Shown: positions 43,489 through 52,595, counted from the stretch's first letter. The stretch: 64,000 nt of DNA from Streptomyces lycii (GCF_009735685.1 NZ_WHPN01000254.1:20529-84528), one strand, 5' to 3'. Numbers and translations: made by a program. The notes: a model not told the origin generated them from the letters alone.

Positions 43489-44600
43489 GTGCGGCAGGAC
43501 TGGGAGCCGGAGGACCTGATCGAGGTCTGGACGCTGCCGGAAGACGACATGAATCGGGTGCGGAGCGGGTGCGGCGGCTGGAGCTGCCCGCGGCCCTGTT
43601 CGCGGACGTGTCGGAGAAGCTGGTCGACGCCTGGCGGGCGCGGGCGTCGAAGGAGTACCCGGCGAACCTGGAGCGGATGAAGCCTCCAAGGCGCCCGACG
43701 CTGCCGGCCACGCTGTGCCATGTCCGGCAGACGGAGATCACCGATGCGCTGGTGGACCTGTTCATCCCTCGTGCTGAAGATCAACACACGTGCGGAACGG
43801 AAGGTCGACAAGGAGCTGGGGGCGGAGCTGGAGAAGGCCCGCGGCAAGGAGGCGATGCTGCTGCGGGTCGCGGAGGCGGCTTTGTCGGAGCCGTCGGGCA
43901 CGGTGCAGCGGGTGATCTTCCCGGTGGCCGGCGGGGAAAAGACGCTCACGCCGAGTTCGACACCGGCTTCATCGGCGAGTTCACCTCGGTCGCCACCAGA
44001 GAGGACCTGTCCGAGGAGGTGCTGCGGCGCCGGCTGCTGCTGGTGCTGTTCGGTCTGGTCACCAACATGGGCATCAAGCGCGTCGCGGTGACCGGCAAGC
44101 ACGGCGAGTCCGAGGCGACGCTGCGCCGGGTCTGCGCCTGGGCACCGCCGAGGCCGAGCAGGTCCTGCACCGCTTCACCCGCGGCGGACCGAAGCACCCC
44201 ACCTACCAGGCGGTCGAGGAACCCGGGCGGGCGGTGCGTACGGCGTTCGTCTGCGACTACCTCGCCGACGCCGAGCTGCGGCGCGAGATCCACGAGGGCT
44301 TGCAGGTGGTGGAGAAACTGGAACAGCGTGAACAAGGACCTTTCCCACGGCAAGGACGGCGACCGCACCGGCTCGGACGAGGAGTCCCAGGAGGTGTCCG
44401 TGCTGACCCTGCACCTGCTCCAGTCCGCCCTCGTGCACGCCAACACGCTGCTGATGCAGCAGGTCCTCGCCGATGAGAAGTGCGCCGGCATGCTCACCGG
44501 GCCGACCGGCGGGCCCTGTCACCGCTGTTCCGGACCCACGTGAATCCCTACGGCCGGTTCGAGCCGGACATGAACTCCCATCTCGGCCTCGCCGGGCCAG
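43489..44600 (+). pseudogene. tnpA: Tn3-family transposase (tnpA) remnant
   Basis: Fragments of a roughly 1,000-residue Tn3 transposase appear in alternating frames: VRQDWEPEDLIEVWTLPEDD (DUF4158-like start at 43489), ITDALVDLFIP (about 43740), LKINTRAERKVDKELGAELE (about 43775), [18 protein letters not shown] then [19 protein letters not shown] (about 43970-44080), [16 protein letters not shown] then [20 protein letters not shown] (about 44175-44310), [20 protein letters not shown] (about 44410) and RTHVNPYGRFEPDMNSHL (about 44533). At least five frame changes are needed, and the central catalytic region between the CAW and LGTAEA segments is deleted. It cannot make a working enzyme. Confidence 0.85.
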
Positions 44601-44689
44601 TGGCCATGGTGCCCAGCCCTCGCACCGCGCCCGAGACGGAGGCAGCCCGGCCCGGCCGCGGCGTTGCCGCCCGACGGACCTCATCGCGT

Positions 44690-45235
44690 TCAGCTGGCTT
44701 GCCTGCCGTAGGCGTCCTTGCGGGGCAGGGGGCCGATGTCGGCGTGGCGGCCGGGGCGGAGGGCGGCGTGGCGTTGCCCGGGGCCGGGTCCGGTGCTCCG
44801 TTGGGCGAGGGCGTCGGCGATGGCGCCGGTGGCGAAGGCGTAGACGGCCTTGTGCAGCACGTCGATGACGAGTTCCTTGCGGGGCCAGGTGGGCGGCGGG
44901 GCGCCGACGCCGGTGGCGTTTTCGAGGATCTGGTCGTTGGTGAGGCGCACGACGGTGAATTTCGCCGAGGCGACCGGTCCGCGCAGGCCGGCCTGGGCCA
45001 TGACCGAGCGCAGCACGCCCAGGAGGGCGGCCTGGCCGAAGTGCATGGCCCAGTTCACCGGCAGAGGCTGTTTGCCGAGGTGTTCGGGCAGGCCGGTCAG
45101 GCGCTGCAGGACCCGGGCGGGTACGTGGGAGCCGGGCCGTTTGGTGATGGCCTGTTCGAGTTTCTCGCCGAGGGTCATCACGACGCCTCCGGCGGTGCCG
45201 GCGATCAGTCCCTGCCACAGTGCACGCTTGATCAT
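44690..45235 (-). CDS. conserved membrane protein, transposon cargo
   Basis: A 181-residue protein I cannot assign. Helical hydrophobic stretches: LWQGLIAGTAGGVVMTLGEKL at the start, HFGQAALLGVLRSVMAQAG in the middle and LHKAVYAFATGAIADAL near residue 140, suggesting two or three membrane-associated segments, followed by a basic tail. ATG at 45235. It is divergent from DUF2243 by 140 bases, inside the Tn3 element. The frame is clean although both mobility genes nearby are broken, so it is probably still functional. Confidence 0.65.
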   Translation of the reverse strand: MIKRALWQGLIAGTAGGVVMTLGEKLEQAITKRPGSHVPARVLQRLTGLPEHLGKQPLPVNWAMHFGQAALLGVLRSVMAQAGLRGPVASAKFTVVRLTNDQILENATGVGAPPPTWPRKELVIDVLHKAVYAFATGAIADALAQRSTGPGPGQRHAALRPGRHADIGPLPRKDAYGRQAS

Positions 45236-45377
45236 GCCGTTGCGGGTACCCGCTGCCCGGCGTCCTGACCCGTGCCGCCCGGCTGCTCACCCGGATGCGG
45301 TGATCGGCGCGCTCGCATCCGGTGGGAGGGGTAGGCGTACGGGGCAGCAGACGTGTCCGTGTCAGGAAGGCAGACTC

Positions 45378-45869
45378 ATGAGCACACCGGTCCACCCGCC
45401 CACGGCCCCTGAAGCGCGGCCCGAGCCGCGCCGGTCGATGGTGGTGTGCGGGGTGATCGGGATCGCGGTGATGGCCGCGGTCGACGAGATCGTCTTCCAC
45501 CAGATCCTGGACTGGCACCACTTCTACGACCGCTCCACCCTCAGCGTGGGGCTGCTGTCGGACGGGCTGCTGCACACCGCCGAGCTGCTGGCCCTGGTCG
45601 CGGGGTTCTTCCTCTTCGCCGATCTGCGGCGCCGCCGCGCCCTGGCCCCGCCCCACGGCTGGGCCGGGTTCTTCCTGGGCCTGGGGATCTTCCAGTTGTT
45701 CGACGGCATCGTGGACCACAAGCTGCTGCGCCTGCACCAGATCCGCTACGGCGTGGACATCACCCCCTATGACTGGGCGTGGAATCTCGCCGGCCTGGTG
45801 CTGCTGCTGATCGGCACAGGTCAGGCCGTCCGCGCGGCCCGCCGCAGCCGGGCTGCGGCGGCGTCGTGA
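45378..45869 (+). CDS. DUF2243 membrane protein, transposon cargo
   Basis: A 163-residue membrane protein fitting DUF2243. Four hydrophobic helices (VVCGVIGIAVMAAVDEIVFHQ, LLHTAELLALVAGFFLFA, WAGFFLGLGIFQLFDGIVDH and WAWNLAGLVLLLIGTGQAV). The family's His-rich signature is seen in FHQILDWHHFY and DGIVDHKLLRLHQIRYGVD, suggesting a metal- or haem-linked role. ATG at 45378 has AGGAAGG upstream. It overlaps the CtaG-like gene (GTGA), so the two are co-translated. Confidence 0.85.
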   Translation: MSTPVHPPTAPEARPEPRRSMVVCGVIGIAVMAAVDEIVFHQILDWHHFYDRSTLSVGLLSDGLLHTAELLALVAGFFLFADLRRRRALAPPHGWAGFFLGLGIFQLFDGIVDHKLLRLHQIRYGVDITPYDWAWNLAGLVLLLIGTGQAVRAARRSRAAAAS

Positions 45870-46825
45870 TCCTCGCGCACGTCCACTCCGGCCCGGACAC
45901 GGGTGCCGGCCTGGCCGGGCTGGTCACTGCGGCGGCCGCGTTACTGGCGGCCGTCGTCTATGGGGCGGCCGCATCCCGTTTGCGGCGCCGTGGGGATGCC
46001 TGGCCACGGCGGCGCGACGCATCATTCGCCGCCGGCAGCGGGAGTCTGGCCTGGGTGGCGGTGGGTTCGCTGCCGGGCGGTGCGTTCACCGCCCACATGG
46101 CCCAGCACCTGATCGTGGGCATGGCGGCGCCGCTGCTGTTCGTCCTCGCCCGCCCCTTGACGCTGGCCCTGCGCGCCCTGGCCCCCGGGACCGCGCGGCG
46201 GCTGCTGGTGGCGCTGGCCCACTCCCGCCCGGCGGGCTGGCTCGTCTTCCCGCCTTTGGCGGCCCTGCTGGATATCGGGGGGCTGTGGCTGCTGTACCGC
46301 AGTGGCCTGTTCGCCGCCATGCAGCACCACGCGTGGCTGCACGCGGTGGTCCATCTGCACGTTCTGGCGGCCGGCCTGCTGTTCACCTTTGCCGTCTGCC
46401 AGGTCGATGCGGTACGCCGACGCTGGAGCCTGACCGTGCGCGGGATGACCCTGCTGGCGGCCGGGGCCGCGCACGCCGTGCTCGCCAAGGCCCTGTACGC
46501 GGCCGGGCCACCCGGCACCGAAGTTGCCGCCGCCGACCTGCATACCGGTGCCCAGGTCATGTACTACGGCGGTGACCTGGTCGAAGTCGGGCTCGCTGTC
46601 GTTTTGGCCGCCTCCTGGTACCGGACCACCGGCCGCGTGAGGGCCGTGCGCGACCGGGCGCGGGCGCGGCGGCGGCCCTGGGCGGCCGGCGTGCCGGCCG
46701 CCCCTGACGCTCGCGGTGGGATTCCGGCGCCGGTCGGCACCGCATGTGCTGCGCCTGCCCGGCGGGAGAGCTTGGCGGGGCAGGCGCGGCAGCCGGAAGG
46801 GGTCAGGTGGCGGCCAGGGCGCTGA
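45866..46825 (+). CDS. CtaG-like cytochrome c oxidase assembly protein, transposon cargo
   Basis: A 319-residue membrane protein of the Caa3_CtaG family, which helps deliver copper to cytochrome c oxidase in Bacillus-type systems. Seven or so hydrophobic helices and the signature His residues are seen in GGAFTAHMAQHLIVGMAAPLL, HHAWLHAVVHLHVLAAGLLF, VRGMTLLAAGAAHAVLAKAL and YYGGDLVEVGLA. GTG at 45866 overlaps the DUF2243 stop (GTGA). The C-terminal 60 residues are hydrophilic and non-conserved. With DUF2243 it may support respiration or copper/metal handling under stress (inference). Confidence 0.85.
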   Translation: MILAHVHSGPDTGAGLAGLVTAAAALLAAVVYGAAASRLRRRGDAWPRRRDASFAAGSGSLAWVAVGSLPGGAFTAHMAQHLIVGMAAPLLFVLARPLTLALRALAPGTARRLLVALAHSRPAGWLVFPPLAALLDIGGLWLLYRSGLFAAMQHHAWLHAVVHLHVLAAGLLFTFAVCQVDAVRRRWSLTVRGMTLLAAGAAHAVLAKALYAAGPPGTEVAAADLHTGAQVMYYGGDLVEVGLAVVLAASWYRTTGRVRAVRDRARARRRPWAAGVPAAPDARGGIPAPVGTACAAPARRESLAGQARQPEGVRWRPGR

Positions 46826-47036
46826 GTGCGGCGTCGAGCCGGGTGGTGGCTTCGTCGGCGACGGGCTTGAGGGAGACGGTAGGTGCATGCACCTGCTGCG
46901 CGACGGACGGATGCGTGCCCGGCCCGCCACGCTCTGCGTGCCCGAAGACACACAGCAGCGCCACCACGGCCACAAGCAGAGCCGGCACACCACGAAAACC
47001 GGCATGTGCCGGCCTGCGCGCCGCTGCTCGCGTCAT
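46803..47036 (-). CDS. small membrane/secreted protein (DUF6153-like)
   Basis: A 77-residue protein with one N-terminal hydrophobic helix (VPALLVAVVALLCVFGHAE) after a basic start (RAAARRPAHAGFRG), then a polar tail. It resembles the small DUF6153-type proteins found near metal-related genes in actinobacteria, but the match is weak. ATG at 47036 has CAGGAG six bases upstream, a good site. Its end overlaps the convergent CtaG-like gene by 23 bases. Within the Tn3 element. Confidence 0.6.
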   Translation of the reverse strand: MTRAAARRPAHAGFRGVPALLVAVVALLCVFGHAERGGPGTHPSVAQQVHAPTVSLKPVADEATTRLDAALSALAAT

Positions 47037-47688
47037 CGTCACTCCTGCATCCGCTTGGAGACACGGCCACCCCAGACACCCGCTCGGGCCCATATCCCTT
47101 GCCCGGGCAATGCAGAGACTTCCCCGCCATCCCCCTGGCCACCGTGCCGACGTCTGAGATGCAGGCCGCCGTCGCCACCAGCCCGCCGGTCAACCCGGCG
47201 GACTCCCCGCCATCGTGCTGCTGGCCGTAGCCACCTTCATGCTGATCGTCGCCCCCGCCCGAGAAGCCGGGCGGACGATGGGGTGGCGCATTCCACGGGT
47301 CGGGCCGGAGAAAGGAACAGCGAGCAACAAAAAGTCCCCGCGACACCCACAACCGCACCGCCGACCAGACCAAGGCCCGCCCGTACGAGCTGACCGTCAT
47401 CGACGTGGACCCCCGGCGAATGCGCCTCCGGCCACCCACTCGGCCACCTCGACACCCTCAGCCGCTGACGAACACCGGCCCGCGGAGTGATGAGCCGGTC
47501 TACGACTCAAGGCGAGCAGGAGGCGTAACCCCGCTCTCGAAACTCTCACAAACGGTCCTTTGCCGGAGCAGGATCGACAAGGGGACGCCGAACCCCCGTC
47601 GATCCCGGATCGATTCTCAGAACCCGTTCTCACTCAAAAGCGGGACAGCGCCCTTTCTGAGACTTGCATTGTGCGGAAACCCGGGCCC
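47037..47688. other. 652-bp non-coding part of the transposon, possible res region
   Basis: No intact gene. One plus-strand frame near 47210-47320 resembles a cut membrane helix (LLAVATFMLIVAPAREAG) and may be a gene remnant. The AT-richer stretch 47540-47680 just before the resolvase holds short dyads, including AGAACCCGTTCT at 47626 (imperfect), and is where a Tn3 resolution (res) site would be expected. Confidence 0.45.
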
Positions 47689-48691
47689 ATGACGGGCCCT
47701 CAGCAGCCTTCCCCAGCCGACCGGTCGGACGCGAACGACGTCGGACAGCACGCCTGTCCGAAGTGCGACGCACAGCCCGGCTCACCCTGCCGCTCGCGCG
47801 GCGGCGCGGTCGCCTCCGCCTGCCACACCCGCCGCTTCACCCAGCTGCCCCGCCTGAAGAAGGCGCTGCGGGTGCCCACCCCGGCCGACCGCGGACCGGC
47901 CGTGGCGACCGGGCACCCCGCCGCCGGCGCCGATCAACCCGGACCTGCCGAGCGCGGACATTCGCATCGGCTACGCCCGCTGCTCGGCCCTCGGGCAGGA
48001 ACTCGACTCCCAGCTCGACGCGCTGAGCAAGCACGGCATCCCGGGGGACAAGAACTTCAGCGAGAAGATTCAGCACCCGGGTGCGGGTCCGCCCGACGTG
48101 CGAGGAGGCGCTGAGGACGGCGCGGGAGACCAAGGCGCACGCCCCGCACTGCCGGGTCATCTTCACCGTGTACGAGATGAAGCGGCTCGGCCGCGACGCC
48201 GCCGAACTCACCGCGCTCGCCGGCCACCTCACCGCCACGGCCTGGTCCTGGAGATGCTCGCCGGGCCCCTGCCCGGCGTCTACGACCCCACCGGCCCCGG
48301 CAAGCTGCTGTTCGCATTCTTCGCGGCGATGGCGGAGACCGAGCGGGAGAACATCCGCGAATCCACGCTGGAAGGGCTCGACACCGCGGCCCGCAGGGGC
48401 AAGCACGGCGGTCGGCCGCGCGTCATCACCGACGGCATGCTCCACACCGTGCTCCGGCGCCGCGCGGGCGGCGAGTCCGTCGAGCAGATCCAGCCCGAGC
48501 TGATCATTCCCACCGGCAAGCGCAAGGGCCAGAACCCGTCCGTCGCGAGCATCTACCGCGCGCTCGCCGAGCACGCCAAGCACGAGGCGTACCCCGAAGC
48601 CGTCGAGCAGGCCCACACCGACTTCGCGGCCCTGAGCAGTGGAGAGGTTCCCCAGCCCCGCACTGAAGCGGAGGCCCTGGCCTCACGTTGA
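47689..48691 (+). pseudogene. tnpR: serine resolvase (tnpR) with three frameshifts
   Basis: A resolvase/invertase of the type found in Streptomyces Tn3 elements. It begins with a Cys-rich segment (HACPKCDAQPGSPCRSRGG), changes frame near 47895, then reads IRIGYARCSALGQELDSQLD with the catalytic Ser motif. It shifts again near 48068 (an extra base after AAGAT) to VIFTVYEMKRLGRDAAELTA, and near 48238 (a lost C) to VLEMLAGPLPG and FFAAMAETERENIRESTLEG, then the HTH end. All parts of the protein are present but not in one frame. Its stop lies inside the right inverted repeat. Confidence 0.85.
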
Positions 48692-48731
48692 GCTACTTGT
48701 CTCCTCGCCGTGGCTGTACGAGAACAGGGCC
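48683..48731 (-). repeat. right terminal inverted repeat (IRR)
   Basis: Read inward on the minus strand it begins GGCCCTGTTCTCGTACAGCC, matching the left end with transitions only in the outer 27 bases. It overlaps the last codons of the resolvase remnant. Confidence 0.82.
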
Positions 48732-48736
48732 GACAC
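48732..48736. repeat. right target-site duplication GACAC
   Basis: Exact copy of the five bases at 43357-43361, directly outside the right inverted repeat. Confidence 0.8.
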
Positions 48737-48875
48737 CGGCCGGGAACAGGGACCCCGCCAGGTCAGCGGCACCGGTCCGACGGCCACCGCCGCGACCGCC
48801 GACGGCCCGGCCACCGCCACGGCCCGGCCGACGGGACCGCCGACGGGACCGGCCCGGCCGCCCGTCGCGGCCCGT

Positions 48876-49661
48876 TCAGCCCGCGAGCCGGCTCAGATCG
48901 CTGTGCCGGGGAGCGGCCCCGAGCATGAGCGAGGTCCTCCGGGCCGCGTCCGCGACCGCCCGGCCGCAGTCGGGAACGGCGGCGGCGTCCGCCGGGTGAC
49001 TGAGCGTCGCCGCGCTGATCCCGCCGATCACCTGGCCGGTGTGGTCGAAGACGGGGGCGCCGACGGCAATGACGCCCTCCTCGTTCTCCTCGTGGTCCTC
49101 GGCATAGCCGCGCGTGCGGACGGCGCCCAGTTCGGCGATCAGTTCGTCCGGGCTGATGTGCGTGCGGGCGGTGCGCGGGGGCATGCCCGTACGGGCCAGC
49201 AGCGCGCGGACCGCTTCCTCCGGCAGACAGGCGAGCATGGACTTGCCCACGGAAGTGGAGTGCAGGGCCAGGCTCATCCCGACCCGCGAGGCCAGGTGGT
49301 AGGGCCGGTCTCCCTCGACCTTCGCCGCGTAGACGGCCTCGTCCCCGGCCAGCAGGGCGAAGTGCACCGTCCACTTCGTCTCTTTCTGCAGCTCGTCGAG
49401 GGCGGGGCGCAGCTGGTTCGGCAGGTCGATGGCCGGCTGGTGCCGGCGGACCAGGGTGAGGATGCGCGCGCCGCCCACATAGCTGCCGTGGTCGACCTGG
49501 CGGGCGAAACCGCGCTGCACCAGGGTCTGCAGAATGCGGTGGACGGTGGGCTTGGGCAGCCCGGTCGCCTTTGCCAGATCCGCGACACCGTGGTGCTCGG
49601 CCAGGGCCTCGAGTACATCGAGTGTCTTGTCGGCGGCGGTACGCCGAGGCTCGCCGGTCAT
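48876..49661 (-). CDS. IclR family transcriptional regulator
   Basis: A 261-residue IclR-type regulator. The winged helix is ADKTLDVLEALAEHHGVADLAKATGLPKPTVHRILQTLVQRGFAR. The effector domain contains LALHSTSVGKSMLACLPEE, RTRGYAEDHEENEEGVIAVGAPVFD and GGISAATLSHPAD. ATG at 49661. IclR proteins usually control adjacent aromatic- or organic-acid catabolic operons. The nearest such operon (Ldh2, MHS transporter, SDR) is on the same strand but on the far side of the Tn3 insertion, so the pair was probably adjacent before insertion (inference). Confidence 0.88.
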   Translation of the reverse strand: MTGEPRRTAADKTLDVLEALAEHHGVADLAKATGLPKPTVHRILQTLVQRGFARQVDHGSYVGGARILTLVRRHQPAIDLPNQLRPALDELQKETKWTVHFALLAGDEAVYAAKVEGDRPYHLASRVGMSLALHSTSVGKSMLACLPEEAVRALLARTGMPPRTARTHISPDELIAELGAVRTRGYAEDHEENEEGVIAVGAPVFDHTGQVIGGISAATLSHPADAAAVPDCGRAVADAARRTSLMLGAAPRHSDLSRLAG

Positions 49662-49884
49662 GGCCGCCAGTCTACGTCGCGGCCCCGCGGACGCCGTCCG
49701 ATGCCCCGTCCGGCGGTCCCGGGCCGGGCGGTCCCGCCCGGGTGAGCGGTCGCCGGAACGGAAACGGTTCCTTGCCGTGCGCACCGGCAGGGTGAACCAT
49801 GCACCCAGGAGTTCGACGCATACATGACACGCGCATCGCACCACGCATGCCCCGCCGCCACGACACGGGCCAACGGAGGACGTC

Positions 49885-50784
49885 ATGAGCAGCAGACGAA
49901 CGAGACGAACCAGCAGACCGGTCCGGTGCGCACGCGCGATCGCTGTCGCCTGCTGCCTGCCGGCCGCCGCCCTGTCGGCCGCACCGGACGCCGCGGCCCG
50001 GCAGTCCGGCCCCGCCGAGGTGACCGGTTCACAGCTCGCGGCCGCCGGCGCGGCCGTGCTGAGGGCGGACGTCGCGGGAACGGCCTGGCACGCCGACGCC
50101 GCGAGGGGCCGGCTGGTGGTGACCGCGGACCGCACCGTCGGCGCCGGTGACCTCGCCCGGATCGCGGAGGCGGTGAAGGCCCCGGCCGGTGTGCTGGAGA
50201 TCCGCCGCACGGCCGGCCGGCTGACCGAACGCGTGGCCGGCGGTGACGTCATCGTCGGGCCGGGCGGGGTGCGCTGCACCGTGGGCTTCAACGTGGAGGA
50301 CTCCAGCGGCGCCAGATACGCCCTCACCGCGGGCCACTGCACGGCGACCCCCGGCACCTGGTCCATCGGACCGGTGGCCGGCAGCAGCTTCCCGGGTGAC
50401 GACTTCGGCCTTGTCGAATACGCCGACCCGAGCACGGCGGAGGGCGGCGTCCGGGGACCCGGCGGGACTCTGGTCGACATCTCCGCAGCCAGGAGCCCCT
50501 CCGTCGGCGAGCGCGTGTGCGGCACGGGCGGCGTCACCGGAGCGCGCTGCGGCACCGTGACCGCTCTGAACGCCACGGTCAACTACGGGTCCGGGAACAT
50601 CGTGTACGGCCTCGTCCGGACGAACCTGTGCACGCAGCCCGGTGACAGCGGTGGCCCGCTGTACTCCGGCCGGTTCGCCCTGGGACTCGCCTCGGGCGGC
50701 AGCGGCAACTGCGCCTCGGGCGGCACCAGTTACTTCCAGCCCGTCGTCGAGGCGCTGAACGCCTACGGCGTCAGCGTCTTCTAG
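49885..50784 (+). CDS. streptogrisin-like secreted serine protease (S1)
   Basis: A 299-residue chymotrypsin-fold exoprotease. A basic N-terminus and hydrophobic stretch (AIAVACCLPAAALSAAPDAAA) form a signal peptide. A propeptide of about 75 residues follows. The mature start is near GGDVIVGPGGVRCTVGFNV, similar to streptogrisins. Triad: His151 (TAGHC), Asp173 (DDFGLVEY) and Ser255 (PGDSGGPL). Three cysteine pairs fit the family. ATG at 49885 has GGAGGACG upstream. Divergent from IclR across 223 bases. It probably degrades extracellular protein for nutrition. Confidence 0.93.
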   Translation: MSSRRTRRTSRPVRCARAIAVACCLPAAALSAAPDAAARQSGPAEVTGSQLAAAGAAVLRADVAGTAWHADAARGRLVVTADRTVGAGDLARIAEAVKAPAGVLEIRRTAGRLTERVAGGDVIVGPGGVRCTVGFNVEDSSGARYALTAGHCTATPGTWSIGPVAGSSFPGDDFGLVEYADPSTAEGGVRGPGGTLVDISAARSPSVGERVCGTGGVTGARCGTVTALNATVNYGSGNIVYGLVRTNLCTQPGDSGGPLYSGRFALGLASGGSGNCASGGTSYFQPVVEALNAYGVSVF

Positions 50785-50799
50785 GCGGCGCTTCCCGGC

Positions 50800-50925
50800 G
50801 CCGCTTCCCCCGACCGCCGCCGTCCGGCACCGCTTCCCCCGATCACCGCCGTCCGGCACCGCTTCCCGGCATCGCTTTCCGGACCGCTTCCGGCACCGCT
50901 TCCGGCACCGCTTCCGGACAGGGTT
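50800..50925. repeat. degenerate ccgcttccggca-type direct repeats
   Basis: About ten imperfect copies of a 12-20-base motif related to ccgcttccggca, in the 296-base gap between the serine protease and the convergent S33 peptidase. No gene is supported there. The repeats may overlap terminators but no clean stem-loop was found. Confidence 0.65.
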
Positions 50926-51080
50926 CTCGCCGGCACGTCCCCGCGGCACGTTCCCCGCCCCCGGCCGTCTGCGCGCACCGGCCGGCACCGGTCCGCACCG
51001 GCCCCTGGGTACCAGCCGTTCAAGCCGGGGCGGAGCCGTGCGGGCCCGGTCCGGCGGGCCGCGGGGGCCTGTTCCCGGCT

Positions 51081-52595
51081 TCACCCGGCTTCACGCGGCC
51101 CGAGGGGTTCAGGGACCGGCAGACCCGGCCCGGCACAGTGCACGTCCGCCGCCGGCAGAGACCCGTCGACGAGGTAACCGGCGACCGTCCCGTCCACGCA
51201 CGGGTTGCCCCGGCTGGCGAAGACCCCGTGCGAGTAGTCGTCGTGCAGGGTGACGAGACGAGACCCGGGGAGCCTGCCGGCCAGTTGCCGCGCGCCCTCG
51301 ATCGGGGTGACGGCGTCGTGTTCGGACGCGACCAGCAGGGCGGGCGGGGCCTCCGGGCCGCCGAGCGGGGTCCGGCCGGCGGGCCGGTGGTGCCAGTAGG
51401 CGCAGACGGAGGCCTCCATCCCGGTCAGCACGGGCTGCGGGTCGAGTCGCCGCGTGCGCCGGATGTCGGCCACGACACGGGAGGGGGCGGGGCCGGGCCC
51501 GTCGGCGCATTTCACCGTGCGGTTGGCGGCCTCGTACGTACGTGAGGCGGCGCTGTCGAACGGAGTCTCCGGGCGGAGCGGGGCCGGGTCGCCGTCGCGC
51601 AGATACGCGCGGATGCCGTCCGCGAGGCCGGCCCAGCGCTCGGTCCGGCCCAGGGCCCGGTAGACGGCACGGTCGAACTCCGCCGGGCCGAAGCCGTCCA
51701 CGGGACGGGCGGCGAGCCCGTCCCGTGCGCGCCGGTAGGCGTCGCGCACCCGGCCGGCGTCGCGGCCGAGGCCGAAGCGTTCCCCGTGCCGGGCGGCCAA
51801 GCCGAAGAACACCTCGCGCCCGCGCAGCAGCGCCCGGCTCTGCCGCAGGTCGAAGTCGTACCAGTCCCACGGACCGACCACGCTGTCGAGCACCATGCGC
51901 CCGACGCGCTGCGGGAACAGGGCGGCGTAGGCGGCACCGAGATAGCTGCCGTACGAGACGCCGAGAAAGCCGATCCGCTCCTCGCCGAGGGCGGAGCGGA
52001 TGGCGTCCATGTCGTGGGCGGTCCCGGCGGTCGACAGCTGCGGCAGGGCGTCGCCGGCACCGGAGGCGCAGTCGTCCGCCATGCGGCGGAGCGAGCCGAG
52101 ATACGCCCGCTCCGCCGCGGGGCCCACGGGTACGGGGTCGGCGGCCGGGGCGTCGAAGAGCCCGCCCATCGGGCCGCAGTCGGCCGGGGCGCTGAGCCCG
52201 GTGCCACGCGGGTCGAAGCCGATGACGTCGTAGGCGCGACGGACCCGCTCCGGGAGTTTCGCCCGTTTCGTCACGGCGTACGACAGCCCGGGGCCGCCGG
52301 GGCCCCCGGGGTTCACGAGGAGGACGCCGCGGCGTTCACCGGGGGTGCCGGAGGCCGGGACCCGTGAGACGGCGATCCGTATGCGCGGGCCGTCCGGTCT
52401 CTCCCGGTCGAGCGGGACGCCGAGTTGCCCGCATTCGACGCGGTCGGGCGCCGCCGGGGCCGGCACGGACTCCGGGCAGGCGCCGAAACGGAGCCGGGTG
52501 CCGTCGTGGGCGCCGGCCGGAGCGGCCGGGGCCAGTACGGCGGTCAGGGCGGCGAGGGCGCACAGAGCGCTCAGCGGGCGGGTGGCGGGAGGCAC
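51081..52595 (-). CDS. secreted alpha/beta-hydrolase peptidase (S33, tripeptidyl aminopeptidase-like)
   Basis: A 504-residue secreted hydrolase of the Streptomyces tripeptidyl aminopeptidase class. Signal peptide: LSALCALAALTAVLAPAAPAGA. Seen: oxyanion region LLVNPGGPGGPG, nucleophile GVSYGSYLG, acid Asp in VASEHDAVTPIEG and His in HDDYSHGVF. Several cysteines are distributed as in the family. ATG at 52595. Divergent from the ten-gene metal-related operon across 146 bases that contain a Fur/Zur-box-like sequence, so it may share its regulation. Likely removes N-terminal tripeptides outside the cell. Confidence 0.88.
   Translation of the reverse strand: MPPATRPLSALCALAALTAVLAPAAPAGAHDGTRLRFGACPESVPAPAAPDRVECGQLGVPLDRERPDGPRIRIAVSRVPASGTPGERRGVLLVNPGGPGGPGLSYAVTKRAKLPERVRRAYDVIGFDPRGTGLSAPADCGPMGGLFDAPAADPVPVGPAAERAYLGSLRRMADDCASGAGDALPQLSTAGTAHDMDAIRSALGEERIGFLGVSYGSYLGAAYAALFPQRVGRMVLDSVVGPWDWYDFDLRQSRALLRGREVFFGLAARHGERFGLGRDAGRVRDAYRRARDGLAARPVDGFGPAEFDRAVYRALGRTERWAGLADGIRAYLRDGDPAPLRPETPFDSAASRTYEAANRTVKCADGPGPAPSRVVADIRRTRRLDPQPVLTGMEASVCAYWHHRPAGRTPLGGPEAPPALLVASEHDAVTPIEGARQLAGRLPGSRLVTLHDDYSHGVFASRGNPCVDGTVAGYLVDGSLPAADVHCAGPGLPVPEPLGPREAG

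Larger units (their letters stand above)
43362..48731. mobile_element. decayed Tn3-family transposon, 5,370 bp
   Basis: The element is bounded by imperfect terminal inverted repeats (43362-43410 and 48683-48731) and an exact 5-bp duplication. Inside, left to right: a wrecked Tn3-type transposase gene, a minus-strand membrane protein gene, DUF2243, a CtaG-like gene, a small minus-strand membrane protein gene, and a frameshifted serine resolvase reaching into the right repeat. The mobility genes are dead, while the cargo frames are uninterrupted. This suggests transposition stopped long ago and the cargo has been kept by selection. The boundaries are read directly from the DNA; the family call rests on protein resemblance. 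Confidence 0.85.

Noticed and set aside
47405..47692. several 60-95 codon frames between the small membrane gene and the resolvase
   Set aside because: No ribosome sites, no recognisable sequence, and they lie in the expected res region of the transposon.
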